Shown here in pieces: positions 46,357 to 54,894 of a DNA stretch of 64,000 nucleotides. Each line of letters starts with the position of its first letter. Within the stretch, counting starts at the first letter, position 1. Below the pieces are notes generated by a model. The model did not search any database and was not told where the DNA came from. It worked only from the letters and a program-made list of their open reading frames with translations. The translations under genes were made by a program, and so were the position numbers. Source of the stretch: PALSA-1003 sp963741315 (lineage in GTDB: Bacteria > Pseudomonadota > Gammaproteobacteria > Burkholderiales > Casimicrobiaceae); NCBI GenBank assembly GCA_963741315.1, contig CAVUHK010000005.1, positions 620,001-684,000 on the forward strand, given 5' to 3'.

Positions 46357-48066
46357 ATGCGCGCCTCCCCGCCTTCCCGATCCGTCGCCGACGACCGCGC
46401 ACCGCTCACCCGCCGTGGCGTGGTCGCACTGCTGTTGCTGTTCGCGGTGATCTGGTTCGTCAATCTCGATTACCGGCGTTTGGTGCATCCCGACGAAGGC
46501 CGCTACGCCGAGATTGCGCGCGAAATGGCGGCGAGCGGCGATTGGGTCACGCCGCGCCTGAACGGCATCAAGTATTTCGAGAAGCCTGCCCTGCAATACT
46601 GGATCACCGCGGCGACATACCGGGCTTTCGGAGTACAGCAGTGGACGGCGCGGCTATGGCCGGCTGGCGCCGGATTTCTCGGTGTGCTGTTCGTCGGTTA
46701 CGTCGGACTGCGGCTTGGCGGTCCGCGTCAGGGGCTCTACAGCGCTGCCGTGCTGGGCAGTTGCCTGTGGTACGTCGGCAATGCGCATCTGCTGACACTG
46801 GACACCGGGCTGACCTTCTGGATGACCCTCGGACTGGGCAGCCTGTTCGTCGCGCAGCGCGACAGCGCGACGCCGCGCGAGCAGCGCTACTGGATGCTGC
46901 TGGCGTGGGCGGCGCTGGCGCTGGCCGTCCTGTCCAAGGGTCTCATCGGCGTGGTGCTGCCCGGCGGGGCGTTGGTGCTCTACACGCTGCTCACGCGCGA
47001 CTGGGCGCTGTGGCGGCGGCTGCATCTGCTGGGCGGTAGCGCCGTGTTGCTCGCCATCGCGGCGCCATGGTTCGTGCTCGTGTCCATCCGCAATCCCGAG
47101 TTCTTCGATTTCTTCTTCATCCACGAGCACTTCACGCGCTTCCTGACCAACGAGGCCCGGCGCGTCGAAGCGTGGTGGTTCTTCGTTCCGATGTTCATTG
47201 CCGGCATCCTGCCCTGGCTGCTGGTCTTCGCGTGGACCGCGAAGCGCTCGTGGACCGACGCGCCGATCGCCCGCAACGGCTTCTGCTGGCCGCGTTTCGC
47301 GCTGGTCTGGGCGGCGTTCATCTTCGTCTTCTTCAGCGCTTCGGGATCGAAGCTGCCGTCGTACATCCTGCCGCTGTTTCCGGCACTTGCGCTGGTGATC
47401 GGCTGGCAGCTTGTGACCATGTCCGATGCGCTGCTGTGGCGGCTGACGGTTCCCGCAGTGCTTTTCGGGGCCGGCGCGTGGCTGCTCGTGCTCCTCGGCT
47501 ACGACACGCTCGCCGATCGCTGGCGCGACCCGGCGCAACCGTTGCTCCCGCTGCTTGCCTATGGCACGTGGATCAAGGTGGCACTAGGCGTGGCCTTTGC
47601 GGGCGGCATGGTGGCGCTGTGGGCGCTGCGCCAGGGCCGCAGGACGCTGGCCATCCTGGCGATTGCCTTCTCGACCCTGGTCATGACCCAGCTCATCGTC
47701 ACCGGTCACGACACGCTCGCCGAGTCGCGTTCCAGCGCCCCCCTGCTCGCCCGCGTGACCGCGCAGCATGGCCCGCTGCGCGCCGATATCCCGTTCTACA
47801 GCGTCCATATGTACGATCAGACGGTGCCGTACTATCTCGGTCGCACTGTGATCCAGGTTGAGCATCCCGACGAGCTGGCGATGGGCATCGCCAGCGAACC
47901 CTGGCGCGCCATCGCCAAGGTCGACGCCTGGCGCGCGATCTGGGCGGCAAGTGGCGACGCATATGCGATCATGCCGCCTGGCGAATTCGAGCAGTTGCGG
48001 CGCGAAGGCGTGCCCATGCGCGAGCTTGGCCGCGACGCGCGCCGTGTGATCGTCAGCCGGCAATAG
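46357..48066 (+). CDS. arnT: ArnT-like aminoarabinose/undecaprenyl-phosphate sugar transferase (GT83)
   Basis: 569 residues with 11-12 transmembrane helices and a soluble C-terminal end. The catalytic periplasmic loop has HPDEGRYAEIAREM and GDWVTPRLNGIKYFEKPALQYW, as in ArnT. It moves 4-amino-4-deoxy-L-arabinose from undecaprenyl phosphate to lipid A phosphate on the outer face of the inner membrane. Placed first in a complete arn cluster, so the call is strong, although other GT39/83 transferases share the fold. A -10-like TAAAAT lies 12 nt before the ATG. Confidence 0.9.
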   Translation: MRASPPSRSVADDRAPLTRRGVVALLLLFAVIWFVNLDYRRLVHPDEGRYAEIAREMAASGDWVTPRLNGIKYFEKPALQYWITAATYRAFGVQQWTARLWPAGAGFLGVLFVGYVGLRLGGPRQGLYSAAVLGSCLWYVGNAHLLTLDTGLTFWMTLGLGSLFVAQRDSATPREQRYWMLLAWAALALAVLSKGLIGVVLPGGALVLYTLLTRDWALWRRLHLLGGSAVLLAIAAPWFVLVSIRNPEFFDFFFIHEHFTRFLTNEARRVEAWWFFVPMFIAGILPWLLVFAWTAKRSWTDAPIARNGFCWPRFALVWAAFIFVFFSASGSKLPSYILPLFPALALVIGWQLVTMSDALLWRLTVPAVLFGAGAWLLVLLGYDTLADRWRDPAQPLLPLLAYGTWIKVALGVAFAGGMVALWALRQGRRTLAILAIAFSTLVMTQLIVTGHDTLAESRSSAPLLARVTAQHGPLRADIPFYSVHMYDQTVPYYLGRTVIQVEHPDELAMGIASEPWRAIAKVDAWRAIWAASGDAYAIMPPGEFEQLRREGVPMRELGRDARRVIVSRQ

Positions 48067-48076
48067 AATCGACACC

Positions 48077-48448
48077 ATGACCTGGACCGCATTCTCGTTC
48101 CTGTTCACCGGCGTGCTGCTCAACGCCGCCGCGCAATTGCTGCTCAAGGCCGGCACCAACGTGCTCGGCGTGATCTCGCTGACCCGCGAAAACTGGCTGG
48201 AGCAGGCGGCACGCATGGCGGTGCAGCCGCACTTCATCGCCGGCGCGGCGTGCTACGTCGTGAGCCTCGTGGTGTGGATCATCGGCCTGTCGCGCGTCCC
48301 CGTGTCGATCGCGTATCCGATGCTCTCGCTGGGTTACGTGATCAACGCCATCGCGGCGCACTACCTGCTCGGCGAGTCGGTAACGATGGCGCGTTGGCTG
48401 GGCATCGGCTTCATCGTGCTCGGCGTGTGGCTGGTCGCGCGCAGCTGA
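48077..48448 (+). CDS. arnE: ArnE/ArnF-like EamA-type small membrane protein
   Basis: 123 residues, four transmembrane helices, related to the small multidrug resistance/EamA group (SIAYPMLSLGYVINAIAA, GESVTMARWLGIGFIVLGV). In enteric bacteria ArnE and ArnF form the flippase that moves undecaprenyl-phosphate-Ara4N across the membrane. Only one such gene is present here, so it may work as a homodimer. A TAGAAT 6 nt before the ATG could be an internal -10. Confidence 0.85.
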   Translation: MTWTAFSFLFTGVLLNAAAQLLLKAGTNVLGVISLTRENWLEQAARMAVQPHFIAGAACYVVSLVVWIIGLSRVPVSIAYPMLSLGYVINAIAAHYLLGESVTMARWLGIGFIVLGVWLVARS

Positions 48449-48467
48449 CGGTCGGTTTCTGTACGCC

Positions 48468-49607
48468 ATGCCCACCCCGCTCAAATTCGCCAGTCCCGAA
48501 CTCGACGAGGCGACCCTCGCCGGCGTCGCCGACGTGCTGCGCTCGGGCCACCTCGCGAGTGGGCCATGGGTGCGCGACTTCGAAGCGCGGCTTTCGGCGT
48601 TTTGCGACGGACGCCCGGTACGCGCGCTGACGTCGGCGACTGCCGCCATCGAAGTCGCGTTGCAGTTGGCAGGCATCGGTCCGGGCGCGGAGGTGATCAC
48701 GTCCGCGCAGAGTTTTTTCACCGTGCTCAACATGATCGTCAAGGTCGGCGCGAAGCCGGTGTTCGTCGATTGCGACCTGGTCACCCGCAACATCGACCTG
48801 GCGCAGGTCGAGGCCGCGATCACGCCGGCCACCCGCGCCATCATTCCCACGCACTATCCAGGCGCGCTGGTGGACATGGATGCGCTCCTTGCGCTGGCGC
48901 GCCGGCACAAGCTGCGTGTCATCGAGGACGCGGCGCTGGTCATCGGCTCGCGCTGGAAGGGCCGCAACGTCGGCGCATTCGGTGACCTGGTCAGCTTCAG
49001 CTTTCACCCAAACAAGAACATCACCGCCATCGAGGGCGGCGCGCTGGTCGTCAACAGCGCCGAGGAAGCCGCCCGCGTCGAAGCGCTGCGTTTCCACGGC
49101 ATCGTGGCGCTCGCCGATGGGACCCGCGACGTCGCCTTTCCGGGCGGCAAGTTCAACCTGCCCGACGTGAACGCGCGCATCGGGCACGCGCAGCTTGCGC
49201 GGCTGCCCGAATTCCTGGCCAAGCGGCGCCGTCTGGTCGATCGCTACTTCGCGCGCTTCGCGACCGACCCGGCGTGCGTGCTCCCGCCCCGGCCGAGCGC
49301 CGGCGATGCGGGCGAACATTCCTGGAACATGTTCTGCGTGCTGCTGCCGCTGGCCCGAATGCACATCGACCGCCGGCAATTCCGCGACGCGCTGCTCGCG
49401 CGCGGCATCGCCACCGGCGTATCGTACGAGGCTTTGCACCTGTGCACGCTGGGCCGCAGCCTTGGCGGTCGTGAAGGACAGTTTCCCAATGCAGAACGCA
49501 TCGCTCGCGAGACCGTCACGCTGCCGCTGCACACCGCCATGACTGAAGCCGACGTCGATCGCGTCTGTGCGGCCGTCGCCGAGACGATCGCCGGGGGGAG
49601 CAAGTGA
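48468..49607 (+). CDS. arnB: DegT/DnrJ/EryC1 aminotransferase, ArnB-like
   Basis: 379 residues, PLP fold-type I sugar aminotransferase. The PLP Lys sits in SFHPNKNITAIEGGALV; the entry segment LTSATAAIEVALQL and the ProxTHY-like IPTHYPGALVDMDAL are typical. ArnB makes UDP-Ara4N from the 4-keto pentose. Stop overlaps the GTG of the next gene. Confidence 0.93.
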   Translation: MPTPLKFASPELDEATLAGVADVLRSGHLASGPWVRDFEARLSAFCDGRPVRALTSATAAIEVALQLAGIGPGAEVITSAQSFFTVLNMIVKVGAKPVFVDCDLVTRNIDLAQVEAAITPATRAIIPTHYPGALVDMDALLALARRHKLRVIEDAALVIGSRWKGRNVGAFGDLVSFSFHPNKNITAIEGGALVVNSAEEAARVEALRFHGIVALADGTRDVAFPGGKFNLPDVNARIGHAQLARLPEFLAKRRRLVDRYFARFATDPACVLPPRPSAGDAGEHSWNMFCVLLPLARMHIDRRQFRDALLARGIATGVSYEALHLCTLGRSLGGREGQFPNAERIARETVTLPLHTAMTEADVDRVCAAVAETIAGGSK

Positions 49608-50572
49608 ACATTACGCCGCCGCTCGTTTCAGTCGTCGTTCCCGTCTACAACGAGGAAGCCGGACTTCAGCGTCTGTTCGATCGGCTCTATCCCGCGCTCG
49701 ACGGTCTGGGCTGTGCCTACGAGGTCATCTTCGTCAACGATGGCAGTCGCGACCGCTCGGCGGCGATCCTCAGGGACCAGTTCGCCCGGCGCGCCGACGT
49801 GACGCGGGTGATCCTGCTCAACGGCAACTACGGCCAGCACATGGCGATCGTCGCCGGCTTCGAGCATTGCCGCGGCGAACGCATCGTCACGCTCGATGCC
49901 GACCTGCAGAATCCTCCCGAGGACATCGGCAAGCTGCTTGTCGCCATGGACACCGGCCACGACTACGTCGGCAGCATTCGCCTCGACCGCGAGGATTCGT
50001 GGTGGCGGCGACTGGCGTCCAAGGCGATGAACCGCGTGCGCGAGCGCATCACGCGCATCAAGATGACCGACCAGGGGTGCATGCTGCGCGCCTACAGCCG
50101 CGACATCGTCGATGCGATCGTCGCCTCGCGCGAAGTAAGCACCTTCATTCCGGCACTGGCCTACACCTACGCATACAGTCCCACCGAGATCGAAGTCGGT
50201 CACGCCGAACGCGCAGCGGGCGAATCGAAGTACTCGCTCTACAAGCTGATCCGCCTGAACTTCGACCTGATCACCGGTTTCTCGCTGGTGCCGCTGCAGG
50301 CATTTTCGATGTTCGGCATGCTCGTCTCGGCCGGTGCGCTCGTGACCTATCTGGTCGTCATCGTCGACCGGTTGGTGCTTTCCGGTTGGCGCGAGGGCAT
50401 GGCAACGCTGTGGGACCGCGACATCCTCGCCTTTTTCCTGATCGGCATGCTGCTCTTCGGGTTGGGTCTGATCGGCGAATATGTGGGTCGCATCTACCTG
50501 CAGGTACGACAGCGGCCGCGCTACGTGATCCAGGCGCTGCTCGAGCAAGCGCCAGACACCCGAGCGCCATGA
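49604..50572 (+). CDS. arnC: ArnC-like undecaprenyl-phosphate aminosugar transferase (GT2)
   Basis: 322 residues. GT2 domain with VVVPVYNEEAGL, FVNDGSRDRS and TLDADLQNPPED, followed by two C-terminal transmembrane helices and a basic tail, as in ArnC. It attaches the formylated aminopentose to undecaprenyl phosphate at the inner leaflet. The start is a GTG overlapping the arnB stop. No ATG fits the N-terminus MNITPPLVSVVVPVYN better. Confidence 0.92.
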   Translation: MNITPPLVSVVVPVYNEEAGLQRLFDRLYPALDGLGCAYEVIFVNDGSRDRSAAILRDQFARRADVTRVILLNGNYGQHMAIVAGFEHCRGERIVTLDADLQNPPEDIGKLLVAMDTGHDYVGSIRLDREDSWWRRLASKAMNRVRERITRIKMTDQGCMLRAYSRDIVDAIVASREVSTFIPALAYTYAYSPTEIEVGHAERAAGESKYSLYKLIRLNFDLITGFSLVPLQAFSMFGMLVSAGALVTYLVVIVDRLVLSGWREGMATLWDRDILAFFLIGMLLFGLGLIGEYVGRIYLQVRQRPRYVIQALLEQAPDTRAP

Positions 50573-51498
50573 CGCGTGCGGTCGTTTTCGGCTACCACAA
50601 CGTCGGCGTCCGCTGCCTGAAGGTCCTGCTCTCGCAGGGCATCGAGATTCCACTGGTAGTCACTCACGATGACGCACCGGGCGAGACGATCTGGTTCGAC
50701 AGCGTTGCCGGGGTGGCGGCCGAGCACGGCATTCCCGCCGTTGCGCCCGCCGATCCGAATACTGCCGACTTCGTCGACCGCGTCGCCGCCGCGAGACCCG
50801 AGTTCATTTTCTCGTTCTATTATCGGCAAATGCTCAAGCGCCCGATGCTGGCGCTGGCGCCGCGAGGCGCGCTGAATATGCACGGCTCGCTGCTGCCCAA
50901 GTATCGTGGCCGCGTTCCCGTGAATTGGGCGATCATCCACGGCGAAACCGAAACCGGCGCGACGCTGCACTACATGACCGAGAAGCCCGACGACGGCGAC
51001 ATCGTGGCGCAGACTGCGGTGCCGATTCTCATGGACGATACGGCGGGCGAAGTTTTCAACAAGGTGACGGTGGCCGCGGAAATGACGCTGCATCGAGCGC
51101 TTCCGGGATTGGTGTCAGGCAGCGCGCCGCGCATTCCCCAGCAGCGCGGAAGCGGCAGCTATTTCGGTGGCCGCAAGCCCGAAGATGGCGTCATCGACTG
51201 GATGCAAAGTGCCGCCGCCATTCACAATCTGGTACGCGCCGTGGCGCCGCCGTACCCTGGCGCTACGACCACGATCGGCGATGTGTCGGCGAAAATTCTC
51301 AGGACGCAGCTCGTCGATGCGTCGACGCCCGCGGTCACGCCGTCGCTGGAGCTGGCTCACGGCCGACTGATCGCGCGCTGCGGAGGTGGAGGTACGCTGG
51401 CAATCCTGGCGCTCGAACTCGAAGGTCGCGGCATCGATCCATTGACACTCTCCGCACGCCTGCCGCATCAACTGCCGGCGCGCGTCGTCGTCCAGTAG
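50569..51498 (+). CDS. arnA: ArnA formyltransferase half (UDP-Ara4N formyltransferase)
   Basis: 309 residues. It corresponds to the N-terminal domain of enteric ArnA, here a separate protein. Formyl-transfer residues are conserved: Asn and His in NMHGSLLPKYRG and Asp in DDGDIVAQ; the C-terminal sub-domain resembles Fmt. It formylates UDP-Ara4N with 10-formyl-tetrahydrofolate. The 4-nt ATGA overlap couples it to arnC. A channel-type gene separates it from the other half. Confidence 0.92.
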   Translation: MTRAVVFGYHNVGVRCLKVLLSQGIEIPLVVTHDDAPGETIWFDSVAGVAAEHGIPAVAPADPNTADFVDRVAAARPEFIFSFYYRQMLKRPMLALAPRGALNMHGSLLPKYRGRVPVNWAIIHGETETGATLHYMTEKPDDGDIVAQTAVPILMDDTAGEVFNKVTVAAEMTLHRALPGLVSGSAPRIPQQRGSGSYFGGRKPEDGVIDWMQSAAAIHNLVRAVAPPYPGATTTIGDVSAKILRTQLVDASTPAVTPSLELAHGRLIARCGGGGTLAILALELEGRGIDPLTLSARLPHQLPARVVVQ

Positions 51499-51503
51499 CG
51501 ACA

Positions 51504-52175
51504 ATGAGCGAAGAAAGCGATGCCGACTCGTTTGCCGCCGGGGGCATGGCGAAGAATCGCGTCGAAGCGCTTGTCGATGGCATCTTCGGCGTCGCGATGA
51601 CCCTGCTGGTACTCGACGTCAAACTCCCCCAGGGACTGCCGCTCGACACCGACGCCGCAATGCGCGCTCAACTCCTTGGTCTGAGCGGCAATTTTCGTAT
51701 CTATCTCATCAGCTTCGTCGTTCTCGGGCTGTATTGGATCGGGCACCACCTGCAATTCCACCTGGTGCGCAGCGTCGATCGAGTGATGCTCTGGATCAAC
51801 CTGTGCTTCATGTTTGGCATCACCATGATTCCCTTCTCGACGAGCGTGCTGGGCGAGTACGGAGACCTGCGCTCGTCAGCGATCGTCTACGGCCTGAACC
51901 TGCTCTGGCTGGCATTGCTCTATTGGATCCAGATCGCCTATCTGGAACGCAATCCGCACCTCGCCACGACCGCGTTTACACCGACGCTCGCGCGGCAGTT
52001 CAAGCGGCGAGTGGCGTGGTTCATCGCCATACCGATCATCAGCGTCGCGGTGGCGTTCTTCAACGCCTGGCTCGCGGTGCATCTTTACTTCCTGATGGCG
52101 ATAGTCGGCCTGCTTCCGGGTAGAATCACGCGCAGCAAGCACGTCCCTGCCCATTCGAAGCGTCCCGGCGACTAG
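51504..52175 (+). CDS. TMEM175-type potassium-channel family protein (DUF1211), copy 1
   Basis: 223 residues, six predicted transmembrane helices. Helix 1 (NRVEALVDGIFGVAMTLLVL) matches the TMEM175 pore-helix signature (R-x-x-A-F-S-D-G), here with LVD in place of FSD. Bacterial TMEM175 proteins conduct K+. It sits in the middle of the arn operon, 5 nt after one arnA half and 8 nt before the other, so it should be co-transcribed with lipid A modification genes; the reason is unknown. Confidence 0.85.
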   Translation: MSEESDADSFAAGGMAKNRVEALVDGIFGVAMTLLVLDVKLPQGLPLDTDAAMRAQLLGLSGNFRIYLISFVVLGLYWIGHHLQFHLVRSVDRVMLWINLCFMFGITMIPFSTSVLGEYGDLRSSAIVYGLNLLWLALLYWIQIAYLERNPHLATTAFTPTLARQFKRRVAWFIAIPIISVAVAFFNAWLAVHLYFLMAIVGLLPGRITRSKHVPAHSKRPGD

Positions 52176-52183
52176 CAGCCCCA

Positions 52184-53227
52184 ATGAAGCGCATCCTGAT
52201 CCTCGGCGTCAACGGTTTCATCGGCCACCACCTGTCCAAGCGGATCATCGCGAGTACGGACTGGGAAATCTTCGGCATGGACATGCAGACCGATCGCATC
52301 GCCGACCTGATGGATGAGAAGCGCTTTCACTTCTTCGAAGGCGACATCACCATCAACCGCGAGTGGATCGAATATCACATCAAGAAGTGCGACACGGTCC
52401 TGCCGCTGGTGGCGATCGCCACGCCGGCCACCTACGTGCGCGAGCCGCTGCGTGTGTTCGAACTCGATTTCGAGGCCAACCTGCCGATCGTCCGCGCCTG
52501 CGTGCGCTACAAGAAGCGCGTCGTGTTTCCCTCGACTTCCGAGGTCTACGGCATGTCGCGCGACGAGGAATTCGATTCGGAGGCGTCCGACCTGGTGCTG
52601 GGACCGATCAACAAGCCGCGCTGGATCTACTCTTGCGCGAAGCAATTGATGGACCGCGTGATCCACGCCTACGGCATGCAGGAAGGACTCGACTACACGC
52701 TGTTCCGGCCCTTCAACTGGATCGGTGCGGGGCTCGATTCGATCAACACCGCCAAGGAAGGCAGTTCGCGCGTCATCACCCAGTTCCTCGGCCACATCGT
52801 GCGCGGCGAGCCGATCAAGCTGGTCGACGGCGGCACCCAGAAACGCGCCTTCACCTACATCGACGATGGCATCGCTGCATTGCTCAAGATCATCGCCAAC
52901 GAGAACAACATCGCCAGCGGAAAGATCTACAACATCGGCAACCCGAAGAACAATTTCTCGGTCAAGGAAGTCGCGCGGATGATGCTCGACCTGGCGCTGA
53001 CCTACCCCGAGTATCGCGACAGCGCGAAGCAGGTGCGCCTGCTCGAAACTACCGCCGACGACTACTACGGCAAGGGCTACCAGGACGTACAGAACCGCGT
53101 GCCTAAGATCACCAACACCAGCGCGGACCTCGACTGGAAGCCGGTGGTGCCGATGGACGCCGCGCTCAAGCACATCTTCGACGCGTATCGCGGTCAGGTA
53201 GCCGAAGCCCGCCGTCTCGTCGACTGA
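52184..53227 (+). CDS. arnA: ArnA dehydrogenase half (UDP-glucuronate 4-oxidase/decarboxylase)
   Basis: 347 residues, short-chain dehydrogenase fold. NAD motif GVNGFIGHHL, catalytic STSEVYGM and YSCAKQLMDRVI, and the decarboxylation Arg in QKRAFTYIDDG are all present. It oxidises UDP-glucuronic acid and decarboxylates it to UDP-4-keto-pentose, the first committed step. It is the C-terminal domain of enteric ArnA as a free protein. TMEM175-like gene upstream, arnD downstream. Confidence 0.94.
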   Translation: MKRILILGVNGFIGHHLSKRIIASTDWEIFGMDMQTDRIADLMDEKRFHFFEGDITINREWIEYHIKKCDTVLPLVAIATPATYVREPLRVFELDFEANLPIVRACVRYKKRVVFPSTSEVYGMSRDEEFDSEASDLVLGPINKPRWIYSCAKQLMDRVIHAYGMQEGLDYTLFRPFNWIGAGLDSINTAKEGSSRVITQFLGHIVRGEPIKLVDGGTQKRAFTYIDDGIAALLKIIANENNIASGKIYNIGNPKNNFSVKEVARMMLDLALTYPEYRDSAKQVRLLETTADDYYGKGYQDVQNRVPKITNTSADLDWKPVVPMDAALKHIFDAYRGQVAEARRLVD

Positions 53228-53236
53228 GGACGGCGC

Positions 53237-54169
53237 ATGATGCTGGCGCTGAAAATAGACGTCGACACGCTGCGCGGCACGCGCGAAGGCGTGCCGCGGC
53301 TGGTCGAACTGCTGCGCCGCCACGGCGCGGGCGCGACTTTCCTGTTCAGCGTCGGGCCCGATCATACCGGCCGCGCGATCCGGCGCGTGTTTCGCCCCGG
53401 CTTCGTGAGCAAGGTCAAGCGCACGTCGGTCGTGCAGCACTACGGCATGAAGACATTGATGTACGGAACGCTGCTGCCCGGACCGGACATCGGTCAACGC
53501 GCCGGCGACGTCATGCGCCACGTCCGCGATGAGGGTTTCGAGGTTGGCGTGCATAGCTGGGACCACACCAAGTGGCAGGACGGCGTCGCCGCCGCCGACG
53601 CCGAGTGGACCGGCAAGCAGATGCTGCTAGCCTGCGAGCGCTTCACCGAGATCTTCAAGGAAGAGCCGCGTGCGCACGGCGCCGCCGGCTGGCAGATGAA
53701 CCTGTACGCATTCCGCATGTCGCAAGCGCTGGGCTTTGACTACTGTTCCGACGGGCGCGGGACGCATCCGCATCTGCCGGTGTGGAATGCCGAGCTGATC
53801 CGCTGCCCGCAGTTTCCGACCACGCTGCCCACACTCGACGAACTCATCGGTACCGACGGTATCACCGAAACCAACGTCGCCGAGAAGTTGCTGGCGCTGA
53901 CCGCAACGCCGCCGGCACACGGCCATGTGTTCACACTGCACGCCGAGCTCGAGGGTATGCTGCTCGCGCCGGTACTCGAGCGGCTCATCGATGGCTGGAA
54001 AGCACAGGGCTACGCCGTCACGTCGATGCGCAGGCTCTACGAAACCGTGCAGGCGCTGGCGCTGCCGCGCCACGAGGTCGGCACAGGCACGATTCCCGGA
54101 CGCAGCGGCACGTTGCTCACGCAGGGCATCGAATTTCTCGGCGACGTGAACCTGGCCGCCGCCAACTGA
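53237..54169 (+). CDS. arnD: Polysaccharide deacetylase ArnD-like
   Basis: 310 residues, NodB fold. The metal/catalytic segments VDVDT-like IDVDTLRGTREG and VGVHSWDHTKWQDG match ArnD, which removes the formyl group from undecaprenyl-phosphate-Ara4FN before flipping. The second metal His pair (SWDHTKW) is visible. ATG and an in-frame ATG 3 nt on are equally good starts. It ends the arn cluster. Confidence 0.92.
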   Translation: MMLALKIDVDTLRGTREGVPRLVELLRRHGAGATFLFSVGPDHTGRAIRRVFRPGFVSKVKRTSVVQHYGMKTLMYGTLLPGPDIGQRAGDVMRHVRDEGFEVGVHSWDHTKWQDGVAAADAEWTGKQMLLACERFTEIFKEEPRAHGAAGWQMNLYAFRMSQALGFDYCSDGRGTHPHLPVWNAELIRCPQFPTTLPTLDELIGTDGITETNVAEKLLALTATPPAHGHVFTLHAELEGMLLAPVLERLIDGWKAQGYAVTSMRRLYETVQALALPRHEVGTGTIPGRSGTLLTQGIEFLGDVNLAAAN

Positions 54170-54230
54170 CTGCTGTAGCGCCGGCGAAGTGCGCCGCGTC
54201 GCTTTTTAGGTCCACTTCGAGGAGCCGAGC

Positions 54231-54683
54231 ATGGCACAGAAAAAAGTCGCGGATTTCTCAGCTGCCGCCACCGGCGGCACGTTCAAGCTTTCCGATCACA
54301 AGGGTCACCCGGTCGTGATCTATTTCTATCCCAAAGACAACACCCCAGGGTGCACCACCGAAGGCATGCAATTCCGCGACCTGTATCGGCAGTTCGCCAA
54401 GGCGGGCGCGGTGGTGGTCGGCGTGTCGCGCGACAGCATGAAATCGCACGAGAATTTCGCGGCCAAGATGGAGTTTCCGTTCGCGCTCCTTTCCGATCCG
54501 GATGAAAAGCTGTGCGCGCAGTTCGGCGTCATCAAGATGAAGAACATGTACGGAAAGCAGGTCAGGGGCATCGAGCGCTCGACCTTCCTGATTGCCGCGG
54601 ATGGCACTTTGGCTGCGGAGTGGCGGGGCGTGAAAGCTGATGGCCACGCGGCCGAGGTATTGAAGGCTGTAAAAGCGCTTTAG
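54231..54683 (+). CDS. bcp: Peroxiredoxin Bcp (thiol peroxidase)
   Basis: 150 residues. The peroxidatic Cys is in DNTPGCTTEG. The resolving Cys five residues later found in E. coli Bcp (TxEAC) is absent (GM instead), so this is a one-Cys or alternate-Cys type; another Cys occurs in EKLCAQFG. It reduces hydroperoxides in the cytoplasm with thioredoxin or another thiol. A good GAGGAG SD precedes the ATG. Not obviously part of the arn operon (61-nt gap). Confidence 0.94.
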   Translation: MAQKKVADFSAAATGGTFKLSDHKGHPVVIYFYPKDNTPGCTTEGMQFRDLYRQFAKAGAVVVGVSRDSMKSHENFAAKMEFPFALLSDPDEKLCAQFGVIKMKNMYGKQVRGIERSTFLIAADGTLAAEWRGVKADGHAAEVLKAVKAL

Positions 54684-54760
54684 AGGCGCGTTGATCGCGG
54701 CCGGCGCGTCACTGATCGACTGCGTCACCAAGCGCGCTCGCTGCGGCAAGTCAGCCTTTC

Positions 54761-54781
54761 GGTGTCGAGAATGCTTACACC
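54761..54781. repeat. Inverted repeat upstream of the sigma-54 promoter
   Basis: GGTGT and ACACC arms around an 11-nt centre, 60 nt upstream of the -24 element. The position suits an enhancer site for a sigma-54 activator; the arms are short, so chance is possible. Confidence 0.35.
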
Positions 54782-54841
54782 AAAGTCTTCTTGACCCTGC
54801 GGAGCAACCGCATCCCAATATCAATCAATAGCTTGCGACTG

Positions 54842-54857
54842 TGGCGTACATCTTGCA
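54842..54857 (+). promoter_or_regulatory. Sigma-54 (-24/-12) promoter of the PEP-CTERM gene
   Basis: TGGCGTACATCTTGCA matches the consensus TGGC-N8-TTGC with correct 10-nt spacing between GG and GC. Transcription would start near 54868, about 27 nt before the ATG. PEP-CTERM genes are known to be paired with a sigma-54-type regulator (PrsR) in exosortase bacteria, which supports the call. The rest of the 211-nt gap after bcp shows no other clear signal. Confidence 0.75.
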
Positions 54858-54894
54858 TGTGGCCTACAGCTTTTCCTCGCGCGGAGGTGTCATC

